From NCBI GenBank assembly GCA_013204545.1, contig JABMNN010000078.1, forward strand, positions 1 to 39,193: a stretch of 39,193 nucleotides of DNA, written 5' to 3'. The notes under the pieces were generated by a model that searched no databases, had not been told where the DNA came from, and saw only the letters and a program-made list of their open reading frames with translations. Every line of letters starts with the position of its first letter. The stretch's first letter is position 1. Positions 32,193-39,193 of the stretch are shown here, one piece after another. Source of the DNA: Chloroflexota bacterium (GTDB lineage Bacteria > Chloroflexota > Dehalococcoidia > Lucifugimonadales > Lucifugimonadaceae). The translations under genes were made by a program, and so were the position numbers.

Positions 32193-33851
32193 TTGGCACG
32201 CATCGCAGGCAAGCACGCACTATTGAAAATGTTCGAAGCAGAGGGTGTCGAATACATGTTCGGCAACCCTGGCACGAGCGAAGCTCCAATGATGGCAGTG
32301 ATGGACCAATACCCGTCTATAGAGTACGTATTAGTGCTTCAAGAGGGAGTAGCGGTTGGAATCGCCGAGGGCTATGCGCGTTCGACCGGAAAAGTTCCGC
32401 TCGTGAGCCTTCATATCGACAACGGTATGTCGAATGGGCTTTCGTTAATGATCGACCAGCTTTACGGCGGAACTCCGATGGTGATGACGGCCGGAAACAA
32501 GGACATCAGGAAACTTGCGCCTGGTCGATCCGATCTCGCTGATATGGCGCGTCCTTACGCAAAGTGGAGTACTGAGATCACTCATGCCGAGCAGGTGCCG
32601 TCTGTGATCAGACGTGCTTTCCAAGAAGCCCGCACAGCTCCGACAGGACCAGCCTTCGTGGCCATGTCGGCAAACGCGTTCGACGACATGGCCGAGATGG
32701 ATTTGATCCCATCGGTGCACGTGGACGTTTCTCCGTCAGCGGATCCACAGTTGATCGACCAGATTTGCGGTCTTATCGCTGGCGCTGATCGCCCGATCCT
32801 TATTGTTGGCGATCGTGTTGCCGACTCGAACGGCACAGATGCTGCAGTCGTTGTTGCAGAAGTTGGAGGTATGCGGGTGTACGGACACGGATCAACCAGC
32901 GTCAACTTTCCCGCAGATCACCCTCTCTGGCAGGGCAACTTGAATATGCGAACTGCAGAGGCTGTTGCAGCGGTAAGGGCAGCCGACATAATCGTGGCTG
33001 TTGGATGCCCTGTTTTCGAAGATTTCTTTTACCAACCGGGCCAGTTCGTTGCCGCCAGCTCGAAGTTGATTCACGTCGATATTAACTCAGGAGCAATCGG
33101 AAAATCCGAACCTACTGATCTGGGAATTCTCGCTTCACCAGGTAAAGCATTGGGGCAGCTTGCAGAAGCACTTAAAGTCGGCCTGAACGGATCACAATCA
33201 GAGGCCGCAACCGGTCGCAAGCAGGAAGCAGCCGCTGAAAGCGTAAATCGTACCAACGCGTTCAGAAGGCTCTCACAGATCACCACCAAAGGCCGACCGA
33301 TGTCTCCAGCAATGATGGTCGACCACCTCGCTAAAGCGCTCCCAGAAAATTCGGCGGTATTCAATGATTCGGTAAGCACGGGTGGGCTGTTATTCGAAGC
33401 TCTGTCGCCCTCCAAAAAAGGCTCGTATTACGGCTGCCGTGGACAGGCAATCGGCTGGGGCATGGGTGCCGTGATGGGTGTAAAACTCGGAAGTCCTGAT
33501 CAGGCTGCGGTCGGCGTTATTGGTGATGGCAGCGCGATCATGACGATTCAGGCGTTGTGGACTGCTGTGAACTCGGAAATTCCAGCCGTATTTGTGATCT
33601 GCAACAACGCCTCATATCGAGTATTGAAGGTAAATATGAATCACTATCACCGTCTCAATGCTCTAAAACAGCCCGATTCATACTTTGCAATGGACTTCCC
33701 GAATCCGATCGATTTTGCTTCTCAAGCTAAAGCCTACGGTATGCAGGGGATTAGGGTTGAAGACCCCGCAGATATCGATTCTGCGATCAACACTGCAATA
33801 GATTCGGGCAAGCCAGCAGTGATCGACATGATTATCGACGGTTCGCTCTAA
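32193..33851 (+). CDS. Thiamine diphosphate-dependent enzyme (benzoylformate decarboxylase / acetolactate synthase-like)
   Basis: The 552-residue enzyme has the three-domain ThDP architecture. The N-terminal domain carries FGNPGTSEAPMM and the catalytic Glu E51 in LVLQEGVAVGIAEGYAR; the middle domain contains RPILIVGDRVADSNG; the C-terminal domain carries the ThDP/Mg motif GDGS (444-447) closing at NN (471-472 or so, VICNN). It should decarboxylate or carboligate a 2-oxo acid. I start at the TTG at 32193, with AGGAAC upstream and the family start (ARIAGKHALLKMFEAEGVEY). It follows the SelA-like gene by 29 bases and may act on the 2-oxo acid the upstream enzymes form. Confidence 0.92.
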   Translation: MARIAGKHALLKMFEAEGVEYMFGNPGTSEAPMMAVMDQYPSIEYVLVLQEGVAVGIAEGYARSTGKVPLVSLHIDNGMSNGLSLMIDQLYGGTPMVMTAGNKDIRKLAPGRSDLADMARPYAKWSTEITHAEQVPSVIRRAFQEARTAPTGPAFVAMSANAFDDMAEMDLIPSVHVDVSPSADPQLIDQICGLIAGADRPILIVGDRVADSNGTDAAVVVAEVGGMRVYGHGSTSVNFPADHPLWQGNLNMRTAEAVAAVRAADIIVAVGCPVFEDFFYQPGQFVAASSKLIHVDINSGAIGKSEPTDLGILASPGKALGQLAEALKVGLNGSQSEAATGRKQEAAAESVNRTNAFRRLSQITTKGRPMSPAMMVDHLAKALPENSAVFNDSVSTGGLLFEALSPSKKGSYYGCRGQAIGWGMGAVMGVKLGSPDQAAVGVIGDGSAIMTIQALWTAVNSEIPAVFVICNNASYRVLKVNMNHYHRLNALKQPDSYFAMDFPNPIDFASQAKAYGMQGIRVEDPADIDSAINTAIDSGKPAVIDMIIDGSL

Positions 33852-34242
33852 CCGTAAGTTTTACACCACAGGTTTACGGGTAGTCGTTTTCCAATTGCTT
33901 GAGTGCTAGTGCGTTCAATTACACACCGCCATTCGAGCCAATTCGGCCGTTTTCAGTTATCTCTTAAAGAGTCGATACGCCACCTAATGCGGTTTGTACG
34001 ACTACCAATAGGGAGCCTTACTTGCAGAATTCCGCAAGGCTCTCCCGCTCATTCCCTGATGTAGACATACTTGGGCAGACGTTTACTTGAACAGTGATGC
34101 AAACGGGTTGATTCGACCAAGGGCAAATGTCGAACTCATCCCGGCTTACACATCACGGGGTATACGCCTCGGGAGACTTCCTATCAACTGGCTCGTCAGT
34201 CGGTCAGATGGTCTCCTTTGGCGATTTTGAAAGCGTTGAACA
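33852..34242. other. Intergenic region between the catabolic cluster and the chemotaxis operon
   Basis: About 390 bases with no credible gene. It holds a weak inverted repeat CCGTAA/TTACGG (33852-33857, 33874-33879) just after the ThDP gene and an imperfect stem around GGGAGCC/GGCTCTCCC near 34011-34046. Either could end the ThDP transcript, but neither has a good T run. Promoter of cheA expected here. Confidence 0.5.
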
Positions 34243-36342
34243 ATGAAGCTTGCGGACGACATCACTTCTGAGGACTTAAAAGTATTTCTCGAAGAAGCTG
34301 AAGAACAACTTCAACTTCTTGATGATGAAGTAATACGTCTCGAAAAAGAGACTACCGAGGAAGGTCTCGCCACGATCTTCCGCGCCGCCCACACTCTTAA
34401 GGGATCTTCAGCCATGCTGGGATATACAGCAATGACAGAAGTCGGCCATGCTATGGAGAGTCTGCTCGTAAAACTTCGCAACCATGAAGCAGCAGTGACT
34501 TCCACGGTCGTAGACGCCCTACTCCACTCGCTCGATGTCCTGCGAGTACTAACCGATGAACTGATAGATGAACAGGGTGTAGTTGTCGACTTCGCTTCGC
34601 TTGTGTCCGAGCTTGAAGCTTGCATCGGCGTTAAAGCGCCAGAATCGTCTGATTCCGAGGCAGTTGGAACCATAGAAATAACCGACGAAACTCTTGGAGC
34701 GATTGAATTGTCCATCGCTGCCGGCGAGACAGTCTACAGAGTGAACGCGTCGATTGTTGGTGATGCAATGTTCGCGTCAATCCGGTTGTTCCAGCTGACA
34801 ACTGAGCTATCGGACAATGCCCAACTTATTGCAGCTAGTCCAACACTTGAAGATATCCAGGCAGAAAAGAACGGACTTTCTTTCACAGCCATTATTGGAT
34901 CGAGCAAATCTGTCGAAGAATTGACACAACTTTCGATGTCGGTTCAGGATATTGGCGACGTCGCCGTTTCACCATTCGATGTCGTTTCTGCAAAAGCCAC
35001 GCAAGTTACCGCTCTTGCAAACGCCCCGATTACTCCCATTTCGAACGCTGTTACCGAATCTCAAAAAAATCCGGTAGCCCAGACCGTCAGGATAGACGTC
35101 GACAGACTCGACAATTTAATGAACCTTATCGGTGAACTTGTCATCGACCGAACACGCCTTCAGCAAATCGGCAGATCGTTATCAGCCAAGTACAAAGCCG
35201 ATGACCTAGTCGAGGCACTTGGGAAGACATCTTCTCACGTAGCAAAGGTTGTGAATGACTTACAAGAAGACTTCATGAAAGTCCGTATGCTTCCAATTGG
35301 AACCGTATTCTCATCGTTCCCAAGAATGATGAGAGATCTCGCCAAGTCGCTCGGCAAGTCTCTCGATTTTCTGGTCGAAGGTGGCGAGACGGAAATCGAC
35401 CGAACCGTTATTGAAAAGGTTCGAGATCCGCTTGTGCACATGTTGCGCAATGCGCTTGATCATGGCCTTGAATCTAAGGATGACCGCAAGACGGCAGGTA
35501 AACCAGAATCTGGTGTGATCAAGCTTTCAGCATTCCACGAACAGGGACATATCGTTATCACAGTTGAAGACGACGGCGCCGGAATTCACCCTGAGAAGAT
35601 CAAAAAAGCTTTCGTTGCGAAGGGTTTGATCTCCGAAGAAGCGGCTTCCCGTCTCTCCGACGACGAAGCTGTAGAGCTAATTTTCTTGGCAGGTGCATCG
35701 ACCAAAGCACAAGCAACTGAAGTATCGGGGCGTGGCGTTGGTATGGACATCGTGAAGTCCAATATTGAAGCGATAAACGGTTTCGTCGAAGTGGAAAGTA
35801 CACCAGGCAAGGGTTCGATTTTTACGGCACGATTACCACTTACCCTAGCAACGGTTCAATCGATCTTGGTTGAATCTGAAGGCACTTTGTGCGCAGTGCC
35901 GATCGCATATGTTCTTGAAGCGATCAAGTTGAGCCCATCCGAAATATCGACCGTTAGCAGTCGCGAAGTGTTCAGGCTCAGGGAGAACGTTATTCCGTTG
36001 ATTTCGCTATCTGAAGCAACCGGTCTTACTGATGGAACACGAAATATGGATAAGGAACTCCACGTCGTAGTCGCAAAAGTAGGTGATCGACTCGCAGGAT
36101 TTGCAGTGGATTCATTGAATGAACCACAGGAAATCGTCGTGAAGTCACTCGGTGAATACGTCGGCAGTGCACGTGGCGTCTCAGGCGCTTCGATCCTCGG
36201 GGATGGTCGAGTCGTACTGATTATGGATATTCCAACACTGATTAGCACGGTCGGTGTGCGCTCGAGGAAAGTAACTCACGCCAAAGAATTACAGCAAGAA
36301 ATTGAATCAGCTCCAAATGAGCCGATGGAGGAAGCAGTCTAA
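34243..36342 (+). CDS. cheA: Chemotaxis histidine kinase CheA
   Basis: This 699-residue kinase is the core of a chemotaxis array. Domains in order: Hpt/P1 with H50 in RAAHTLKGSSAML; a P2-like region (about 145-260); the dimerisation domain beginning VRIDVDRLDNLMNLIGELVI; the HATPase domain with the N box HMLRNALDHGLE, G1 EDDGAGIHP and G2 GRGVGMDIV; and a C-terminal CheW-like regulatory domain (LATVQSILVESEGTLCAVPI). It phosphorylates CheY and CheB. It opens a compact operon with cheC, cheD, cheY, cheB and cheR; the ribosome site is weak. Confidence 0.97.
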   Translation: MKLADDITSEDLKVFLEEAEEQLQLLDDEVIRLEKETTEEGLATIFRAAHTLKGSSAMLGYTAMTEVGHAMESLLVKLRNHEAAVTSTVVDALLHSLDVLRVLTDELIDEQGVVVDFASLVSELEACIGVKAPESSDSEAVGTIEITDETLGAIELSIAAGETVYRVNASIVGDAMFASIRLFQLTTELSDNAQLIAASPTLEDIQAEKNGLSFTAIIGSSKSVEELTQLSMSVQDIGDVAVSPFDVVSAKATQVTALANAPITPISNAVTESQKNPVAQTVRIDVDRLDNLMNLIGELVIDRTRLQQIGRSLSAKYKADDLVEALGKTSSHVAKVVNDLQEDFMKVRMLPIGTVFSSFPRMMRDLAKSLGKSLDFLVEGGETEIDRTVIEKVRDPLVHMLRNALDHGLESKDDRKTAGKPESGVIKLSAFHEQGHIVITVEDDGAGIHPEKIKKAFVAKGLISEEAASRLSDDEAVELIFLAGASTKAQATEVSGRGVGMDIVKSNIEAINGFVEVESTPGKGSIFTARLPLTLATVQSILVESEGTLCAVPIAYVLEAIKLSPSEISTVSSREVFRLRENVIPLISLSEATGLTDGTRNMDKELHVVVAKVGDRLAGFAVDSLNEPQEIVVKSLGEYVGSARGVSGASILGDGRVVLIMDIPTLISTVGVRSRKVTHAKELQQEIESAPNEPMEEAV

Positions 36343-36359
36343 AACGGCTCAGATTTAAA

Positions 36360-36977
36360 ATGCTCCAGCAACCAACAAAATTTACCAACTCACAGTTGTC
36401 ATCCTGGGATGAGCTAATCACCGAAGCGGCCAAGAATTCGATTCAGGCACTGTCCGACATGTCGGGTCAAGACATTAAGTCGAGTCTCGTAAAGCCGTAC
36501 AAGATTGATGTTACCGATATTCCAAACTCTCTCGGTGGCGCCGATAAAGTAGCAGTCGGTGTACTGCTAGGAATCGAGCAGATTCCGTCTTTTCACATCG
36601 CACTTATCCACTCTCCTAAAACAGCTTACCAAGTAGTCGACATTCTGATGGGATACGAGAGCGGAACGACTGTAGGTTTAGGCGAAATGGAAATTTCGGC
36701 ACTCGGCGAGATGGGCAACATCATGGGCGGATATTTCCTAAACACCATCGGTGACAAAACCGGTTATGAATTAAAACCAACACCACCGAGCGTCCGCATG
36801 GACATGACAGGTGCGATCCTCGATTACGCAATAGCGTCGCTGATGATGGAAACCGATGAGGTCACAATGATCGAGGCGAAATACGGTACGGCAGAAGCAC
36901 AAGTCGATGGTGTATTCGCTGTCATGCCAAGCCCTGAATTGCAATCACAGATCATCACCTCTTGGGGGGTGAAGTAG
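36360..36977 (+). CDS. cheC: Chemotaxis phosphatase CheC
   Basis: This 205-residue protein belongs to the CheC/CheX family, phosphatases of CheY-P. It has the active-site pattern EMEISALGEMGNIMGGYFLN (the E-x-x-N pair) and a second half around SVRMDMTGAILDYAIAS. The second copy of the motif typical of CheC is degenerate (IASLMMETDE), so catalysis may rest on one site. It overlaps the cheD start by one base. CheC stimulates, and is regulated by, CheD in Bacillus-type adaptation, and the gene order supports that system. Confidence 0.9.
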   Translation: MLQQPTKFTNSQLSSWDELITEAAKNSIQALSDMSGQDIKSSLVKPYKIDVTDIPNSLGGADKVAVGVLLGIEQIPSFHIALIHSPKTAYQVVDILMGYESGTTVGLGEMEISALGEMGNIMGGYFLNTIGDKTGYELKPTPPSVRMDMTGAILDYAIASLMMETDEVTMIEAKYGTAEAQVDGVFAVMPSPELQSQIITSWGVK

Positions 36978-37474
36978 TGGCCGGACTTACGATCGATTCG
37001 ATGGTGGTTGGTCTTGGCGAACTCAAATACGCCGACCAACCTGGTCAAGAATTGACATGTCTCGGGCTGGGATCGTGCGTAGCGGTATCAGTTTGGGATC
37101 GCAAAAACAAACAGGGTGCAATGGCACATGTAGTTCTTCCGGAATGCACTGCTGGTAGAGAACCAACGCCAAAATTTGCCGATGTAGCAGTTCCAGAACT
37201 ATTTGAGAATCTCAAGAAAAAAGGTGCTAACCCTACCCAGCTTGAAATAAAGCTGGTGGGTGGTGCACACATGGCACCGGCTGCAGCGCCAAGCATGCCG
37301 CTTATGCGGATTGGCGAACGAAATATTGAAGCTGTTAAGGCACAACTTAAAAAATTGGGCTTGAGAGCTATAGCCGAGGATCTCGGCGGTAACAACGGAC
37401 GGACTGTCCGTCTTGATGTGGAATCTGGTCGAGTAACAGTTGTTACTGCCGGCACAGAAAAAACTAACCTCTAG
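36977..37474 (+). CDS. cheD: Chemoreceptor glutamine deamidase CheD
   Basis: The 165-residue protein is the CheD deamidase that acts on receptor glutamines and also binds CheC. The active-site Cys is C34 in LGLGSCVAVSVWD, and the histidine H51 lies in GAMAHVVLPE. The residue usually Thr just before LGLGSC is Cys here (LTCLGLGSC), with a Thr one place earlier, a small deviation from the usual triad. The start is a GTG whose first base is the last base of the CheC stop (TAGTG), with GGGGTGA upstream. It comes before cheY. Confidence 0.92.
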   Translation: MAGLTIDSMVVGLGELKYADQPGQELTCLGLGSCVAVSVWDRKNKQGAMAHVVLPECTAGREPTPKFADVAVPELFENLKKKGANPTQLEIKLVGGAHMAPAAAPSMPLMRIGERNIEAVKAQLKKLGLRAIAEDLGGNNGRTVRLDVESGRVTVVTAGTEKTNL

Positions 37475-37485
37475 GAGGAGATGAC

Positions 37486-37842
37486 GTGGCAAAAATCCTC
37501 GTCGTTGACGACGCTGCTTTCATGAGAATGCGATGCAGTAAATTACTAACCGAAAACGGCCACGAAGTGGTCGAGGCCGGAACAGGTCGAGAAGCTGTTG
37601 AACAGTACAAGAACACGTCTCCGGACGCCGTTCTTCTCGACATCACCATGCCTGACATGGATGGACTGAGTGCACTAAAGGAAATTCGTGCACATGATCC
37701 AGATGCTCGTGTCGCTATGGTCACGGCTATGGGTCAGCAGTCAATTGTTATGGAAGCACTCCAGGCTGGTGCGAAGGACTTCGTTGTGAAGCCGTTCGAT
37801 GCCGACCGAGTTCTTGCAGCTGTTAGCAAACTGGTGGCCTAA
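37486..37842 (+). CDS. cheY: Chemotaxis response regulator CheY
   Basis: This 118-residue single-domain receiver has the acidic pair D8/D9, phospho-acceptor D52 in AVLLDITMPDMDG, T80 in VAMVTAMG and K102 in FVVKPFD. It lacks an output domain, as CheY does, and carries the signal to the motor or to another partner. A strong AGGAGG ribosome site and a GTG start follow cheD after 11 bases. The position between cheD and cheB makes it the CheY of this system, but no motor genes are in the window. Confidence 0.93.
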   Translation: MAKILVVDDAAFMRMRCSKLLTENGHEVVEAGTGREAVEQYKNTSPDAVLLDITMPDMDGLSALKEIRAHDPDARVAMVTAMGQQSIVMEALQAGAKDFVVKPFDADRVLAAVSKLVA

Positions 37843-37893
37843 TTTCGGTTTCACTCGGACTGAAATAACTAGTACTCAAAATGGGTGGATAAA

Positions 37894-38997
37894 GTGGCGA
37901 AGGGTTTGAAAGTACTTGTCGTAGATGATTCGGCATTCGCTCGCACGAGACTGCGACGTCGATTGCTGGCAGATCCCGCGATAAGTGAAGTCGAAACGGC
38001 TCATGACGGAGTCTCCGCGCTTCGAAAAATAATCGAATACGAACCGAACGTAGTTACGCTCGATGTACAGATGCCCGGAATGGACGGTTTGCATGTGCTT
38101 CGCGAGATCATGGCTACCTTACCAACACCAGTGGTGATGGTAAGTGGTCTTACTGGCGGCGATAGCGAAACGACTATTCAGGCTCTGGAATTAGGCGCTG
38201 TAGATTTTTTCCTCAAGCCCGACACGAGCACACCCGCTGGTCAGGCTGCGCTGGATCTACTTTCCACTATCGTCAAACAGGCTGCGACTGTAACACTTTC
38301 CAAGATGGCTTCGACCGATGAAGCCATGATGCGGGCAGCAATGCAAAAACAGATGATGGCTGTCACGTCCAGACCACGCTCGTCTTCACGACGGTCGCTG
38401 AATATGGATTGCCTTGCTGTGATTGCAAGTTCAACTGGTGGGCCGAAAGCACTTTCAGTTGTGGTTCCACAATTGCCTGCAGATCGTTCGACGGGCTATC
38501 TGTTCGTTCAACACATGCCAGCAGGATTTACCAAATCGTTGGCGGAGCGTCTTAACCGAAGTTCAGAACTGGAAATCCGAGAAGCTGAAGAAGGCGACAA
38601 ACTTGAAGCAGGAGTTGGCTTGATGGCTCCTGGTGGTCATCACATGACCATAGATTCTCGGGGAATAATCCGTCTCGATGACAGGCCGACTTTACATGGG
38701 GTTCGACCTGCAGCGGATTACGCCATGCAGTCAGCAGCACAGTTGTTCGGTCCGAACACGATTACAGCTGTTTTGACCGGTATGGGTGTGGATGGACGCG
38801 ATGGAGTAAAAGCTATCAAAGCAGCTGGCGGATCCAGCGTTGTCGAGCACGAATCGACTTGCGCTGTTTACGGCATGCCGCGTGCGGTCGCCGAAGCAGG
38901 GTATGCGGACAAAATCGTCCCGCTCGACAAGATATCTTCGATTCTCACTAATTTTATGGACGAAAGATCGAAACGCCTAGTTGGAGCAATCAGATGA
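37894..38997 (+). CDS. cheB: Chemotaxis methylesterase CheB
   Basis: The 367-residue protein has an N-terminal receiver (D11/D12, phosphorylated D57 in VVTLDVQMPGMDG) joined by a linker to the methylesterase domain. The catalytic Ser lies in ASSTGGPKAL, the His in FVQHMPAGFTKSLA and the Asp in GMGVDGRDG. It removes methyl groups from receptor glutamates and opposes CheR. I choose the GTG at 37894, which has GGGTGGA upstream, over the GTG at 37885. Its stop overlaps the cheR ATG (ATGA). Confidence 0.95.
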   Translation: MAKGLKVLVVDDSAFARTRLRRRLLADPAISEVETAHDGVSALRKIIEYEPNVVTLDVQMPGMDGLHVLREIMATLPTPVVMVSGLTGGDSETTIQALELGAVDFFLKPDTSTPAGQAALDLLSTIVKQAATVTLSKMASTDEAMMRAAMQKQMMAVTSRPRSSSRRSLNMDCLAVIASSTGGPKALSVVVPQLPADRSTGYLFVQHMPAGFTKSLAERLNRSSELEIREAEEGDKLEAGVGLMAPGGHHMTIDSRGIIRLDDRPTLHGVRPAADYAMQSAAQLFGPNTITAVLTGMGVDGRDGVKAIKAAGGSSVVEHESTCAVYGMPRAVAEAGYADKIVPLDKISSILTNFMDERSKRLVGAIR

Positions 38998-39193
38998 ACG
39001 ATTCTGAATACCAGAATATTACGGTCACGATAAAAAAATATCTAAATCTGGATTTGGATTTTTATTGGCCTAACCAGATGATGCGAAGGCTCGCAGGGTT
39101 TGTCGGACGAGTCGGTGCGAGCAATGTCGATGAGTTTTGTTCGTTGATCGCTAATGACGAGGATGTCAGGGAGAAGGTCATGAACTTCATGAC
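38994..39193 (+). CDS. cheR: Chemotaxis methyltransferase CheR, 3'-truncated by the window
   Basis: The first 66 codons of CheR are present, cut at the window edge. The N-terminal helical domain is recognisable from FYWPNQMMRRLAGFV and GASNVDEFCSLIANDEDV. CheR uses S-adenosylmethionine to methylate receptor glutamates, the adaptation partner of CheB. The ATG overlaps the cheB stop by four bases, so translation is coupled. The methyltransferase domain lies outside the window. Confidence 0.88.
   Translation, partial: MNDSEYQNITVTIKKYLNLDLDFYWPNQMMRRLAGFVGRVGASNVDEFCSLIANDEDVREKVMNFM

Noticed and set aside
1-39193. tRNA, rRNA, CRISPR, IS or prophage signals
   Set aside because: A read for T-loop patterns, repeated spacers, transposase motifs and long terminal inverted repeats gave nothing convincing.

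Overview
The window looks like a mid-GC bacterial chromosome segment. The gene mix is an enolase-superfamily enzyme beside a major facilitator transporter and 2-oxo-acid enzymes, tandem Ldh2-type dehydrogenases, DUF885 and serine-hydrolase proteins, acetamidase, nitrilase and a CheC/CheD chemotaxis set. This suggests a Chloroflexota-like heterotroph, perhaps of the marine SAR202/Dehalococcoidia type. That assignment is inference: there is no rRNA or strong marker gene here. I saw no tRNA, rRNA, CRISPR array, insertion sequence or phage gene.

Layout. 0-2 kb: housekeeping genes (partial proC, yggT, a DUF167 gene, birA). 2.2-4.1 kb: two tandem paralogous coiled-coil proteins with basic histone-H1-like tails. 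4.2-7 kb: acetamidase/formamidase plus a HAD protein, facing a secreted protein across a perfect palindromic terminator. 7.2-12 kb: an OmpR-type response regulator, a GH3-like adenylating enzyme and a 7TM-GAF histidine kinase. 12.1-17.4 kb: a class III aminotransferase, a FIST sensor protein, a CHK/EcKinase-like phosphotransferase diverging from a broken SDR gene, and a nitroreductase. 17.5-19.5 kb: a minus-strand operon of nitrilase, CinA-like protein and nucleotidyltransferase. 19.7-23.4 kb: two tandem malate/lactate dehydrogenases, an acidic zinc-ribbon protein and an MBL hydrolase. 23.4-25.9 kb: three damaged genes. 25.9-27.9 kb: a beta-lactamase-family hydrolase and a coiled-coil protein. 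28.2-33.9 kb: a likely catabolic operon (enolase-superfamily enzyme, small membrane protein, MFS transporter, SelA-like PLP enzyme, ThDP decarboxylase). 34.2 kb to the end: a chemotaxis operon, cheA-cheC-cheD-cheY-cheB-cheR, with cheR cut by the window edge.

The most striking property is the number of clean single lesions in otherwise well-conserved genes. They are a UAA in the response regulator, a UAG in the SDR, a frameshift in a small membrane protein, a UGA in a 97-codon gene, and both a frameshift and a UAG in the DUF885 gene. All three stop codons occur as interrupters and also as normal terminators, so codon reassignment does not explain them. Either these genes are recent pseudogenes or the assembly carries base errors. 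The UGA case has a SECIS-like hairpin at a plausible distance and deserves a separate look.

The best candidates for unfamiliar biology are the GH3-like enzyme lying between a response regulator and its presumed kinase, the split CinA/nucleotidyltransferase pair with a nitrilase, the duplicated H1-tailed coiled-coil proteins, and the enolase/SelA-like/ThDP catabolic cluster.
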